From the NCBI GenBank assembly GCA_964390645.1, contig CAYMLL010000207.1, positions 1 to 14,219 on the forward strand: a stretch of 14,219 nt of DNA, written 5' to 3'. The position numbers and the translations under genes are program-made. The stretch is from CAYMLL01 sp964390645. Its GTDB lineage: Bacteria; Planctomycetota; UBA8108. The first letter of the stretch is position 1. The number at the start of each line of letters is the position of its first letter. Below, one piece after another: positions 1 to 6,927 of the stretch. A model generated the notes under the pieces. The model was not told the origin of the DNA. It worked only from the letters and a program-made list of their open reading frames with translations, and did not search any database.

Positions 1-210
1 CGTCAGCCGGGCCCTCGGCCGCTCCGCTTCCGCGGTGGAGGGACTCTTCAGGAAGGCCACGCCGGCGGCTCCGGTGGCCAGCAGCGCGTGCAGCAGCGGA
101 CGACGTCCGAGCACCGAATCTCGCTCGGGGGGCATGGGGGCGGCGGCTGCCGCGGTCTCTGGAGAGCGCATCCGTCGATCGATGGGGACTCTGTTCTCGT
201 GGCTCTGCAT
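1..210 (-). CDS. 5' end of a Tat-exported protein, truncated by window edge
   Basis: The minus strand is open for exactly 70 codons from an ATG at 208-210 to the window edge, with no stop. The product has a long polar and alanine-rich n-region (Met1, Met14 and Met26 are possible starts). Then come LGRRPLLHALLATGAAG and a hydrophobic stretch ending near STAEA, which looks like a twin-arginine signal with a cleavage region. A Shine-Dalgarno AAGGAG lies 14 nt upstream of Met1, a longer spacing than usual. Nothing of the mature protein is visible, so its family cannot be named. Proteins next to DUF1552 operons are often other Tat-exported proteins such as DUF1501 or sulfatases, but that is only context. 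It is probably transcribed separately from the upstream operon because 689 bp lie between them. The signal peptide is fairly secure; the choice among the three Met starts is not. Confidence 0.6.
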   Translation of the reverse strand, partial: MQSHENRVPIDRRMRSPETAAAAAPMPPERDSVLGRRPLLHALLATGAAGVAFLKSPSTAEAERPRARLT

Positions 211-224
211 GGCGGAATATCACA

Positions 225-230
225 CTCCTT
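225..230 (-). promoter_or_regulatory. Shine-Dalgarno AAGGAG for the truncated Tat protein, overlapping a small palindrome
   Basis: The minus strand reads AAGGAG at 225-230, 14 nt before the ATG at 208-210. It overlaps the perfect 11-bp palindrome CTTGATTCAAG (228-238). Surrounding bases 211-275 are visibly more AT-rich than the rest of the window, as expected of a promoter/leader. The spacing is long and no -10/-35 pair could be defined. Confidence 0.35.
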
Positions 231-794
231 GAATCAAGTGCGGCTGTGTTTGGAACCAGTACTTGAGATATGACTCGATGGGCGTTTTCTGCCTCGAGGT
301 CAGCGGTAACGTCGGCGTAACCGTCCCTCCCGGGGATCCGCAGCACTGCGGTCAGAACATCGAAGGGCTCCGGGGAGCCTCGTCAGGACCGGCACCGCCG
401 GGATCGAGAGCGCCGGGGTCAGGAGAAAGAAGACGGCGAGCAGATTCCTGTGAAAGTGGGCGAGACGGCGTGATCGACCCCTGTCCGTGTCTGCCCGAGA
501 GTCGGGTGGCGCAGTCTGCTGCGCCTTCAACCGTCCCAGCACGGAAAGTGCCGACGGAGCGACATGATTTCCGAGAATCTCCGGGCGCTTCTCGGGTGAG
601 CGTGCCGGGACGAGGCGGCTCGAGCAGGCGGCCGAAGGCGACCACGGTGCGCTCGACGACGTCCCGAGCACCGATATGCACTCCGGGCGTCGACTCCGGG
701 GAGGGCCTGCGAGGGTGGACCCGGGCGACCTGTCCACGAACTGCCGGGATCCGCGAGGGGCAGGTGAGCGGCTCCCTCCGGCGCGGCGGCGATC

Positions 795-831
795 TGACGG
801 GTCCCCGGGCGGCGGCGGGCGGGACCCGTCA
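795..831 (-). terminator. Candidate terminator hairpin after the CE15-cytochrome-DUF1552 operon
   Basis: There is a perfect 11-bp inverted repeat, TGACGGGTCCC (795-805) and GGGACCCGTCA (821-831), with a 15-nt loop. It lies about 70 nt beyond the TGA stop of the minus-strand DUF1552 gene. The stem is very GC-rich, but no U-tract follows on the minus strand. It could therefore be a U-less terminator, an mRNA 3'-end stabiliser, or a structured element of another kind. Position and stem length are seen directly; the terminator role is inferred. Confidence 0.5.
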
Positions 832-899
832 CTCGATCGAGGGCCTTGTCGCGGTGCCTTGCCGACGACCGGCTGCTGATCGCGCCGATCGCGGGCCCT

Positions 900-2243
900 T
901 CAGGAACTCGAGAGCTCGGACAGCTCTCCGGTGCTGTCGGCGAACGACTCCAGAGGTACGCCGACGCGATCCAGCATCGTCACGAACACGTTCGAGAGCG
1001 GGGTGCTCTCATCGAGCTTCAGGAACCTGCCGTGCCGGATACCGAGCTTCCTGCCGCCTGCCAGGATGAGCGGGTAGTTCCTGTTGTTGTGGGTCCGGCT
1101 GTTGCTGCTGCCGTAGAGAAGGATCGTGCGGTCGAGCAGCGTGCCGTCGCCCTCGGGCGTGCCGGCGAGCCGCTTCAGGAAGTAGCCGAGCTGCTCGGCG
1201 AGGAACTGGTCGAAGCGTCCGAGGTTCTCGAAGCCGCCCTTCTTTCCCGCCCCGTGCGCGAGGCCGTGCCAGTTGCCCTTCAGGCCGATGCAGGCGGGGA
1301 ACGAGTTGGCGATCGTCGTCGCTCCCGCCACCTGTCCGAGCATGTAGGTGGCCACACGTGTCGTGTCGGTCTGGAAGGCCAGGTAGATGAGATCGTACAT
1401 GGCCCGGATGTACTCTCTCGGCCCCTGCGCCGACGCTTCGAGATCCACCGAGCCCGGATCGACGTTCGGCTTGGGGACACTGAGCCACCGCTGCGAGCGC
1501 TCGACGCGCTTCTCGACGGACCTCACGGAGTCGAGGTACTCCTCGAGCTTGCGTCGGTCGTGACTCCCGAGCCGACGCTCGATGGAGCGAGAGTGCTCGA
1601 GGATCCGGTCCAGGATGCTCCCCGTGTTCTCCAGCTCGCGTCGCTCGGCCTTCGCGGCGACTCCTTCCTCCTTGCCGAAGAGTCGATTGAAGATCTGCCT
1701 CGGATTCGCGAGCGCCGGTATCGGGCGCCCTTCTCGTGAAAAGGAGAGGGTCGTGGTCCGTGTCGGCTCGCCGACGCCTCCGTCGCTCGAGAGAGTGAGT
1801 GACGGTAGCCGGGTGGCCTTCCCGATGTGCTGCGCCGCGAGCTGATCGATGGATATCGAGTTCTTGTACTGCGCCCCGTTGAGGTCGGAGGCCGTGAGGA
1901 AGGTGTCGCCGGTGTCGTGTCCGCCGAGCCTGCGGCAGGCAGGGTGCGAGAGACCGCCGATAATCGTGATCTGACTCCGCAGCTCCTCGAGAGAGCTCAG
2001 CGTCCTGGTGAGCTCGAAGCTCCTCCCCTCGACCCGCGGGAACCAGCTCCAGTCGCCGTGCTCATGGCCCGGTGGCGGCAGGCTGACGCCGAACGGAAAG
2101 TAGACTGCGCAGATGCGTCTCGGGAGGGGCTCCTGCGGTGCGGCGTTCGCGCGCGGGGCCATGACCTCGAGAAGCGGCAAGCCCAGCGACACGCCGACAC
2201 CGCGGAGGAAGGTGCGACGGGGGATGTCTCGGGATCTCTGCAT
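900..2243 (-). CDS. DUF1552 (HXXSHH family) Tat-exported protein
   Basis: The 447-residue product starts with a clear twin-arginine signal, RRTFLRG at residues 9-15, followed by GVSLGLPLLEV and a small-residue cleavage region near ANAA. The body matches DUF1552 (PF07586) from its PFGVSLPPPG segment, a GGHDTGDTFLTASD segment (about 107-120), QTDTTRVATYMLG (about 291-303), YGSSNSRTHNNRNYPLILAGG (about 377-397), and the usual C-terminal end with the pattern DSTGELSEL. The HXXSHH motif that names the family appears here as HGLAHG (326-331), so it is degenerate. The protein should be folded before export to the periplasm. Its activity is unknown; the LILAGG-type motif recalls DUF1501/sulfatase-fold proteins, which is only a hint. 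The ATG lies 12 nt after the stop of the upstream cytochrome gene, so the two are almost certainly co-transcribed. The stop is followed by the 795-831 hairpin. Confidence 0.93.
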   Translation of the reverse strand: MQRSRDIPRRTFLRGVGVSLGLPLLEVMAPRANAAPQEPLPRRICAVYFPFGVSLPPPGHEHGDWSWFPRVEGRSFELTRTLSSLEELRSQITIIGGLSHPACRRLGGHDTGDTFLTASDLNGAQYKNSISIDQLAAQHIGKATRLPSLTLSSDGGVGEPTRTTTLSFSREGRPIPALANPRQIFNRLFGKEEGVAAKAERRELENTGSILDRILEHSRSIERRLGSHDRRKLEEYLDSVRSVEKRVERSQRWLSVPKPNVDPGSVDLEASAQGPREYIRAMYDLIYLAFQTDTTRVATYMLGQVAGATTIANSFPACIGLKGNWHGLAHGAGKKGGFENLGRFDQFLAEQLGYFLKRLAGTPEGDGTLLDRTILLYGSSNSRTHNNRNYPLILAGGRKLGIRHGRFLKLDESTPLSNVFVTMLDRVGVPLESFADSTGELSELSSS

Positions 2244-2255
2244 GTGTCTGCTCTC

Positions 2256-4736
2256 TTACCTCGTCCGGAACGGCTCGCTCTGCACGATCCGGACGATGAG
2301 ATCGCTCAGCTTGTGACCACTCGACTCGAAGCTCGCGGTCAAGGAGTCGACCACGGCATCGTCTCCGATCTCGAGGGAGCGTGCCAGCGCGTACGTCAGG
2401 AGCTTCCTGACCAGCGATCGCACGAAGCGCGGGCGCTCGGTGCCGAGCAAGCGACCCTTCAGCGCGCTCATGCCGGCGAGCTCGCTGCCGTCGGGGAGGG
2501 TGCTCGTAGCCGTGACGGGGACCATCTGCTTGCGGCGCTTCTTGACCACCCGTCGGACTTCGGTTCGCCACCTGCCCACCGCGTCGTAGTTCTCGAACGG
2601 GACCCCCCAGGGATCGATTCGCCGGTGGCAAGCGTTGCAGGCAGGCTTCTGTCGGTGGAGCCTCAGCTGCTCCTGCAGCGGCAACCTGGCGAGGTCCGGC
2701 TCCTCGGAGTCCAGGGCCGGAGCATCGGGCGGCGGAGGTGGCGGTGGATCGTCGAGAAGACGATCGAGCAGCCAGACGCCGCGTTTGATCGGGTGGGAGT
2801 CCTCTCCGTTCGAGTTGATCAGCAGGACGCTCCCGTGAGTCAGGATGCCTCCGCGTCGATCGTCTGGCTTCAAGGCGACGCGTGCGAAGCCATTGCCCCG
2901 GGGCACCTCGATGCCGTAGTGCCGGGCGAGTCGACGGTTGACGATCGTGAAGTCGGAGTCGATCAGCTGGAGCGCGCTGAGATCTCGCTGGAGAATCTCG
3001 GCGAAGAAGCCGAGGGTCTCGGCGCGCATGTCGGCTTTCAGCCGGTTGTCGAACTCCGGGTAGTACTCGGGGTTGACGGCAACCCGCTCCAGACCGGAGA
3101 GATCGAGCCACTGCGACGTGAAGTGCTCGACAAGCTGCCGCGATCGCGGGCTCCGGATCATCGAGCGCACTTTCCGCTCGAGCTTCGCCGGATCTCGTAG
3201 CTCGCCGCGATCGGCCATGGCGAAGAGCTCGGCGTCGGGCATCGTGCTCCACAGGAAGTACGAGAGACGCGTCGCGAGCTCGTCGTCGCTCGAGCGCCGG
3301 CGCTGCTCGTCGTCCCTTCGAGGCTCGATCAGATACAGGAACGCGGGCGAGATCAGGGCCACCGCCAGGGTCTCTCGAATCGCCTCTTCGAAGGAGTCGA
3401 AGCGCGGCCGCACCTCCTCGAAGAACGACAGCAGAGAGCCGATCTCGGACGTGTCGGGCGGTCGCCGATAGGCCCGTCGGCAGAACTTCCCGAGAACCTC
3501 GCGGGCGTAGGCGCCCTCGTCGTCTCTCGAGGGCGACTCGACCAGGATGCGTCGGTGGTGGCTCGGCGGCCACGCGTCGAAGACAGGCCCCTCGAAGTGA
3601 ACCGACTCGACGAGAATCAGCGGCCGAGCCGGAGTCTCCTCGGCGGCTTCCTGCTCGTTCTCGCTCCTGCCCTTCGCCTTGCTCTTCTTCGCTTTCTTCT
3701 TCTTCTTCTTCTTCTTCCTGGCTCCCGGGTTCTCGGCCTCCGACTCGTCGTCGACGTGCCAGACGTTGATCAGGAGTCCGGGGAACTTCGGATTGTGTCC
3801 CGGCAGCGGGAAGTCCTCGATTCTGCCGCGAAACTCGAATGTCGTCGGCTCGTCACTCGACTCGAGGATGTCGACCTCTCCGAGCAATCCGGCGAAGGAC
3901 TTCACGTCGGAGCGAACTCCGAGAGTGACCCGCATGCGCGGAAGCGGAGCACCGTCGGGGATCGCCGCGCGCGCGCGCACCCGGACTCGCACCTCTCCTT
4001 CGCGGGGGAACTCCGGGGCGCGTGTGAGAAAGCGGCCGCCCGGCTCGAGACGGTTCCCGGTGGGTGATCTCTTGCGCCGCGGCTTTTCGCTCTTGTCGCT
4101 GAAGTGAGCGAAGACTCGCGGCTTCGGGCCGCTGGCGATCGAACGACCGAGGGCCGTACGGGCCGTCGACAGATAGTATTCCAGCTGGATCGGCGACATC
4201 CCGAGCACCGCGCCGTTGTTCTTGAAGCCGTCGGGTGAGGTCGGCTCGGGGGGCAGATCTGCGCCGAAGGCCGCGTCGATGCCGAGGAGGTCGCGGAGGG
4301 TGTTCGCGTACTCGTAGCGGGTCATCCGTCGCAGCACCGTTCGACCGCCGTTGCTGCGCTGTCGGACCTTCACCTGGCGGATCTCGTGGGTCAGCCAGTC
4401 GACGAGCGAGGCCAGCTGGGTCGCGTCCGGCTGCTTCTCGTCTTCGGGCGGCATCTCGGCGGCATTCAGCTTGTCGAGGACGTCGTGCCATGTCTCGACC
4501 ACGGCCGTGTTCCTGAAGTCGTTCGGGAGCGTGTCCAGCCTCAGCTTCGCCTTCTGTCGCTTCGGGCCATGACAGTCGACGCAGAACGTCTCGAGGACCG
4601 GAAGCACGACTTGCTCGTAGGTCGAGTCGGATGGGGCGCCGAGGACGGGGAGGCTCCCGACCAGGATGAGGAGCGTCGCGCCGGAGAAACGCATGCGGCC
4701 CGCGCGCTGGATGCCTTGATGAGACTGCACGCTCAT
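2256..4736 (-). CDS. Planctomycete cytochrome c / PSD multi-domain protein (DUF1592 family), long form
   Basis: This 826-residue exported diheme-type protein has an N-terminal secretion signal (hydrophobic TLLILVGSLPVLGA, 21-34). Domains follow in the family order. PSCyt1 has heme motif CVDCH (52-56) and probable axial Met95 in EMPPE. PSD3/DUF1587 (about 136-200) contains RMTRYEYANTLRDLLGI. An inserted beta-rich domain (about 235-385) ends in FEGPVFDAWPP. PSD5/DUF1595 is about 405-468, and PSD4/DUF1592 about 484-608 with LSYFLWSTMPDAEL. PSCyt3/DUF1588 (about 627-724) has HPIKRGVWLLDRLL, a seven-proline run and a second heme motif CNACH (700-704). PSD2/DUF1585 is about 748-823. The family's reaction is unknown; electron transfer outside the cytoplasm is the reasonable inference. 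A lysine run (341-348) interrupts the inserted domain. An alternative start at Met15 (4694) would give a more compact signal peptide; neither start has a good Shine-Dalgarno. CE15 lies upstream (160 bp) and DUF1552 downstream (12 bp). Confidence 0.92.
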   Translation of the reverse strand: MSVQSHQGIQRAGRMRFSGATLLILVGSLPVLGAPSDSTYEQVVLPVLETFCVDCHGPKRQKAKLRLDTLPNDFRNTAVVETWHDVLDKLNAAEMPPEDEKQPDATQLASLVDWLTHEIRQVKVRQRSNGGRTVLRRMTRYEYANTLRDLLGIDAAFGADLPPEPTSPDGFKNNGAVLGMSPIQLEYYLSTARTALGRSIASGPKPRVFAHFSDKSEKPRRKRSPTGNRLEPGGRFLTRAPEFPREGEVRVRVRARAAIPDGAPLPRMRVTLGVRSDVKSFAGLLGEVDILESSDEPTTFEFRGRIEDFPLPGHNPKFPGLLINVWHVDDESEAENPGARKKKKKKKKAKKSKAKGRSENEQEAAEETPARPLILVESVHFEGPVFDAWPPSHHRRILVESPSRDDEGAYAREVLGKFCRRAYRRPPDTSEIGSLLSFFEEVRPRFDSFEEAIRETLAVALISPAFLYLIEPRRDDEQRRRSSDDELATRLSYFLWSTMPDAELFAMADRGELRDPAKLERKVRSMIRSPRSRQLVEHFTSQWLDLSGLERVAVNPEYYPEFDNRLKADMRAETLGFFAEILQRDLSALQLIDSDFTIVNRRLARHYGIEVPRGNGFARVALKPDDRRGGILTHGSVLLINSNGEDSHPIKRGVWLLDRLLDDPPPPPPPDAPALDSEEPDLARLPLQEQLRLHRQKPACNACHRRIDPWGVPFENYDAVGRWRTEVRRVVKKRRKQMVPVTATSTLPDGSELAGMSALKGRLLGTERPRFVRSLVRKLLTYALARSLEIGDDAVVDSLTASFESSGHKLSDLIVRIVQSEPFRTR
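3693..3716 (-). repeat. AAG trinucleotide run encoding eight lysines inside the cytochrome gene
   Basis: Seven in-frame AAG codons and one AAA (CTT/TTT on the plus strand) encode residues 341-348, followed by AKKSKAK and then an acidic stretch. It sits in a loop of the inserted beta-rich domain between the NVWHVDD and LILVESVHFEG segments. A pure trinucleotide run can change copy number by slippage without shifting the frame. The plus-2 cytochrome paralogue in this window lacks both the run and the domain. Confidence 0.9.
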
Positions 4737-4828
4737 ACGGTACTCGACCCGAGCCGGGGACGCGAGGCGGGTCTCGGTGGACCCCCGCTCCGTGCGGGTG
4801 GGGCAGCACCCGACCGTATCCTGCGCTT

Positions 4829-4844
4829 CGATCGACGTCGATCG
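4829..4844. promoter_or_regulatory. 16-bp perfect palindrome in the CE15-cytochrome spacer, candidate operator
   Basis: CGATCGACGTCGATCG is a perfect palindrome in the 160-bp spacer (4737-4896), 92 bp before the cytochrome ATG at 4736 and 52 bp after the CE15 stop. Two GGCGCC hexamers separated by GT (4844-4857) abut it. The spacer otherwise holds no gene. A protein-binding site, an internal promoter or attenuator, or a weak terminator for CE15 are all possible. It shares the pattern CGnTCG-N4-CGAnCG with the palindrome at 6257-6272. Confidence 0.4.
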
Positions 4845-4896
4845 GCGCCGTGGCGCCCGCGATCCGCTGCCGTTCGGGGTCTTCGACCTGACGAGA

Positions 4897-6159
4897 TCAC
4901 TTGCCCTTCAGGTGACGGTCCGCGAAGTCCATGAAGCGCTGCCAGTCGTACAGCTCGACCGAGTGTCCGCCTTCACGGATGTGATACCCGACGTGACCGT
5001 CGTTGATCGCCTCTCCCAGCGCTGGCAGCTTCCCGGAGCTCAGCCCCTTCTTGCCGAGCAGGCGGTAGACCTCGGTCGCGTGATACGCCGAAGCGTACTC
5101 GCCGCGCGGATCGGCCCAGGTGTCCTCGATCCCGCTCGCGACGTAGACCGGACGTGGCGCCATCAGCGCCAGGAGCATGTGCTGGTCGACGGGCAGGTCG
5201 TCCTCCTGCTCGACGAACTTCCAGGCGTTGCGGCAGAGCCAGTAAGGAAAGCGGGTGACCATCTTCTTGAGCGTCTCCCCGGAGCGCCGACGCCAGAGAG
5301 CGGCTCCGGCGCAGCCCGACTGCGCCGAGATCGCCATGGCGAAGCGCTCGTCCTGCGCCGCCGTCCAGAGCGTGGCCTTGCCCATCTTGGAGTGCCCCAT
5401 GACGGCCACGCGAGTCTGATCGACATCGTCGTCCGTGCCGAGATAGTCCAGGGCGCGGCTGCCGCCCCACGCGACGGCCGCCAGGACTCCCCACTCGCGA
5501 GCTTTGGGAAAGCTCTGCCCTTTCGGGAAGAAGAGGCGGTGGATGCCGCGATCGAAGCTGACCTCGTTGTGCCCGACCAGGTCCTTCTGGTACACCGCCA
5601 CGAAGGCGTAGCCACGGTCGAAGAACTCACCCAGCGGCCAGCCGTTCCTGATCCGGCCGGGTCTGTCGGGGTGGGCGTCGAAGTCGTTCGACCTGGTGTT
5701 GTTGAAGCTGTGCTTCAGGAACGCCGGAGCCGGCTTGTCGGCGCCGTTGGGGACGAACACCAGGATGTTCATCTCCGCGGTGCCGTTGTCGTTGCTGAAA
5801 CGGATCCGCACGTCCTTTCGCGTGGCCTTCCCCTTCATGAAGCCCTTGTCGCTCTTCGTGACCTCGTAGGACGTCTTGATCGGACTCGGCGGCACCGGCA
5901 CCCGTCCGTAGACGAGGTTGCTGAACAGGGAGAGGATCTGCGGACGCCGTATGTCGCGCCACTGCTGCGGCGTCGTGATCGGCTCGCCTTCCGCGGAGAC
6001 CAGCAGCGGCGGCAGATCGTAGTGAGGAGTCTTGCGCTCGTCGTAGTTGACGTCGCTGTCGTACTCCTTCTTCTCCCTCGCTTCCAGCGTGGCGACGGAC
6101 GTCATGAGGACGAAGACGGCCAGCGTTGGCAGCATGAATCCAGGGTGGTTCAGAATCAT
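4897..6159 (-). CDS. CE15-like glucuronoyl esterase (alpha/beta hydrolase)
   Basis: The predicted 420-residue secreted alpha/beta hydrolase resembles bacterial carbohydrate esterase family 15. That family cleaves esters between glucuronic acid side chains of xylan and lignin alcohols. The N-terminus has a hydrophobic signal (FMLPTLAVFVLMTSVATLEA, about 8-27). The nucleophile motif is GHSKMGKATLW (255-265), with Ser257 as nucleophile. It is followed by ISAQSGCAGAALWRR (277-291), MAPRPVYV (333-340), EDTWADPRGEY (345-355) and GYHIREGGHSVELYDW (391-406), which supplies the catalytic His (393 or 399). The usual CE15 acid, 23 residues after the serine, is Gln280 here, so Asp350 in WADP is the likely substitute. 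The ATG at 6159 is preferred because GAGGA lies 5 nt upstream and the signal peptide then starts at once. A GTG at 6189 would add ten residues. First gene of the minus-strand operon. Confidence 0.85.
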   Translation of the reverse strand: MILNHPGFMLPTLAVFVLMTSVATLEAREKKEYDSDVNYDERKTPHYDLPPLLVSAEGEPITTPQQWRDIRRPQILSLFSNLVYGRVPVPPSPIKTSYEVTKSDKGFMKGKATRKDVRIRFSNDNGTAEMNILVFVPNGADKPAPAFLKHSFNNTRSNDFDAHPDRPGRIRNGWPLGEFFDRGYAFVAVYQKDLVGHNEVSFDRGIHRLFFPKGQSFPKAREWGVLAAVAWGGSRALDYLGTDDDVDQTRVAVMGHSKMGKATLWTAAQDERFAMAISAQSGCAGAALWRRRSGETLKKMVTRFPYWLCRNAWKFVEQEDDLPVDQHMLLALMAPRPVYVASGIEDTWADPRGEYASAYHATEVYRLLGKKGLSSGKLPALGEAINDGHVGYHIREGGHSVELYDWQRFMDFADRHLKGK

Positions 6160-6164
6160 CGGTT

Positions 6165-6169
6165 TCCTC
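6165..6169 (-). promoter_or_regulatory. Shine-Dalgarno GAGGA that decides the CE15 start
   Basis: On the minus strand GAGGA ends 5 nt before the ATG at 6157-6159. No comparable motif precedes the in-frame GTG at 6187-6189, so the ATG is the better start. Confidence 0.6.
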
Positions 6170-6256
6170 GTCGTTGTTCTTGCCGACACCCGGTCGTCGT
6201 CGCAGGAGATCGACCCCGGGCCCCGTCGAAGCAGAAGATGCGGCTCTCACGGCTCG

Positions 6257-6272
6257 CGTTCGTGCACGAACG
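6257..6272. promoter_or_regulatory. 16-bp perfect palindrome upstream of CE15, candidate operator
   Basis: CGTTCGTGCACGAACG is perfectly self-complementary and lies 97 bp upstream of the preferred CE15 ATG. It is flanked by a 7-bp inverted repeat, CTCACGG (6246-6252) and CCGTGAG (6282-6288), and the GAGCGCTC palindrome (6276-6283). The symmetry fits a dimeric regulator. No regulator gene is in the window, so the protein cannot be named. It is not a LexA-type CGAAC-N4-GTTCG box, because the half sites are in the opposite order. Confidence 0.5.
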
Positions 6273-6779
6273 GTGAGCGCTCCGTGAGATCGGCGCCGCC
6301 ATGAAGCACCAGAAGAACGCCAAGAGTCGCCCCCGGTCCAGCAGAAAGGCGGCGCGGCAGCCCGCCGGGCGGTGGTGTCCGTCAGTGGCGAAGGGGCGGC
6401 GGGTACGGTGGCCGTCATCGAGTGCTGCGCGGTCCGCAACCCGATCTCCACGGGAGGCCCGGCGACGACCGGGCGCCGGACTCTGCGGATCCGGTGGGCG
6501 AGTCCGCCACGGGTTCTCGCGTGGCTTCAGGGGGCGTTCTGCTCCTCCGTCCAGCGTGAAAGCCCGAAGGGCGGATAGCTTCCACGGCGACGCCGGCCCG
6601 TCGGGCGGAGATGAGAGCGGCGATCCGGGGTGTTTTCTGCTCGCGGAGGGGCTCGTCGTCCTCGACGATGTGCACCGTCGTGCTCCGAGGTCACCGGGAG
6701 GTGTCCCGACTCGCCGCGAGGCACGAGCGATTGGCGGAAGCCTCCGAGGCTCCGCGCCTTGACACTCTCGGGTTCCCCT

Positions 6780-6825
6780 CCGGCCCGCGGGATCCCGGCA
6801 ACACGAAGGAGGCCCCGCGGGCCGG
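6780..6825. promoter_or_regulatory. 12-bp inverted repeat with AAGGAGG in its loop
   Basis: CCGGCCCGCGGG (6780-6791) and CCCGCGGGCCGG (6814-6825) are perfect inverted copies around a 22-nt loop, ending 102 bp before the second cytochrome ATG. On the plus strand the loop contains AAGGAGG (6806-6812), a full anti-Shine-Dalgarno complement, yet no start codon lies within the following 20 nt. Each arm also contains the palindrome CCCGCGGG, so a protein site is an alternative to an RNA hairpin. No U-tract follows on either side. Confidence 0.4.
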
Positions 6826-6927
6826 CACGACGGCTCCCGGTGGCGGTGAGAAGGCCGACGTTCCGGGCCGGCTCCTCGCGGGGCATGTCCCGGACGTCCC
6901 GTCAGACTCGATGATCGGCTCCGAAGA

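Larger units (their letters stand above)
211..899. other. Intergenic region with no convincing gene but several hairpins
   Basis: This 689-bp gap lies between the stop of the DUF1552 gene and the start of the truncated Tat gene. Open frames cross it on both strands, but their products are Arg/Ser/Pro-rich, lack signal peptides or recognisable motifs, and look like open frames of GC-rich DNA. Inverted repeats include CCGCAG/CTGCGG (338-351), CCCGA/TCGGG (494-506), GGCGCAG-TCTG-CTGCGCC (508-525), CCGAGAA/TTCTCGG (571-595), a bulged 9-bp stem (645-673) and the 11-bp stem at 795-831. Some 5-7-bp stems are expected by chance at this GC content; the 11-bp one is not. The left end should contain the promoter of the truncated gene. 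Confidence 0.6.
6160..6927. other. Divergent intergenic region between the two operons
   Basis: This 768-bp stretch separates the CE15 start (minus) from the second cytochrome start (plus) and must contain two divergent promoters. Open frames exist on both strands, but their Arg/Ser/Pro/Gly-rich products have no motif, signal peptide or fitting start, so I call no gene. Two structures stand out: the 16-bp palindrome at 6257-6272 and the 12-bp inverted repeat at 6780-6825. A lone TTGACA (6759-6764) has no matching -10. No tRNA-like fold or mobile-element end was seen. Confidence 0.6.

Noticed and set aside
877..889. GATCG-CGC-CGATC inverted repeat just after the DUF1552 stop as a terminator
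   Set aside because: Only a 5-bp stem with a 3-nt loop and no U-tract. The 11-bp stem at 795-831 is a much better candidate.
263..1069. 268-codon plus-strand open frame covering the left intergenic region, and a 145-codon minus-strand frame at 300-737
   Set aside because: Composition is Arg/Ser/Pro/Gly-rich with no motif. The plus frame runs antisense into the DUF1552 gene. The short hydrophobic stretch in the minus frame is internal and isolated.
6160..6189. GTG start for the CE15 gene giving ten extra residues
   Set aside because: The ATG at 6159 has GAGGA 5 nt upstream and begins directly with a signal peptide. The GTG has no comparable support.
6257..6272. LexA/SOS-box interpretation of the GTTCG-N4-CGAAC palindrome
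   Set aside because: The Gram-positive-type LexA box is CGAAC-N4-GTTCG. Here the half sites are in the reverse order, and no SOS gene is adjacent.
6301..6762. 153-codon plus-strand frame starting with ATG in the divergent intergenic region
   Set aside because: Highly basic, low-information composition, no Shine-Dalgarno, no recognisable family, and competing open frames on the other strand.
6759..6764. TTGACA resembling a sigma-70 -35 box upstream of the second cytochrome gene
   Set aside because: The bases 16-18 nt downstream are GC-rich with no TATAAT-like hexamer, so no promoter can be supported.
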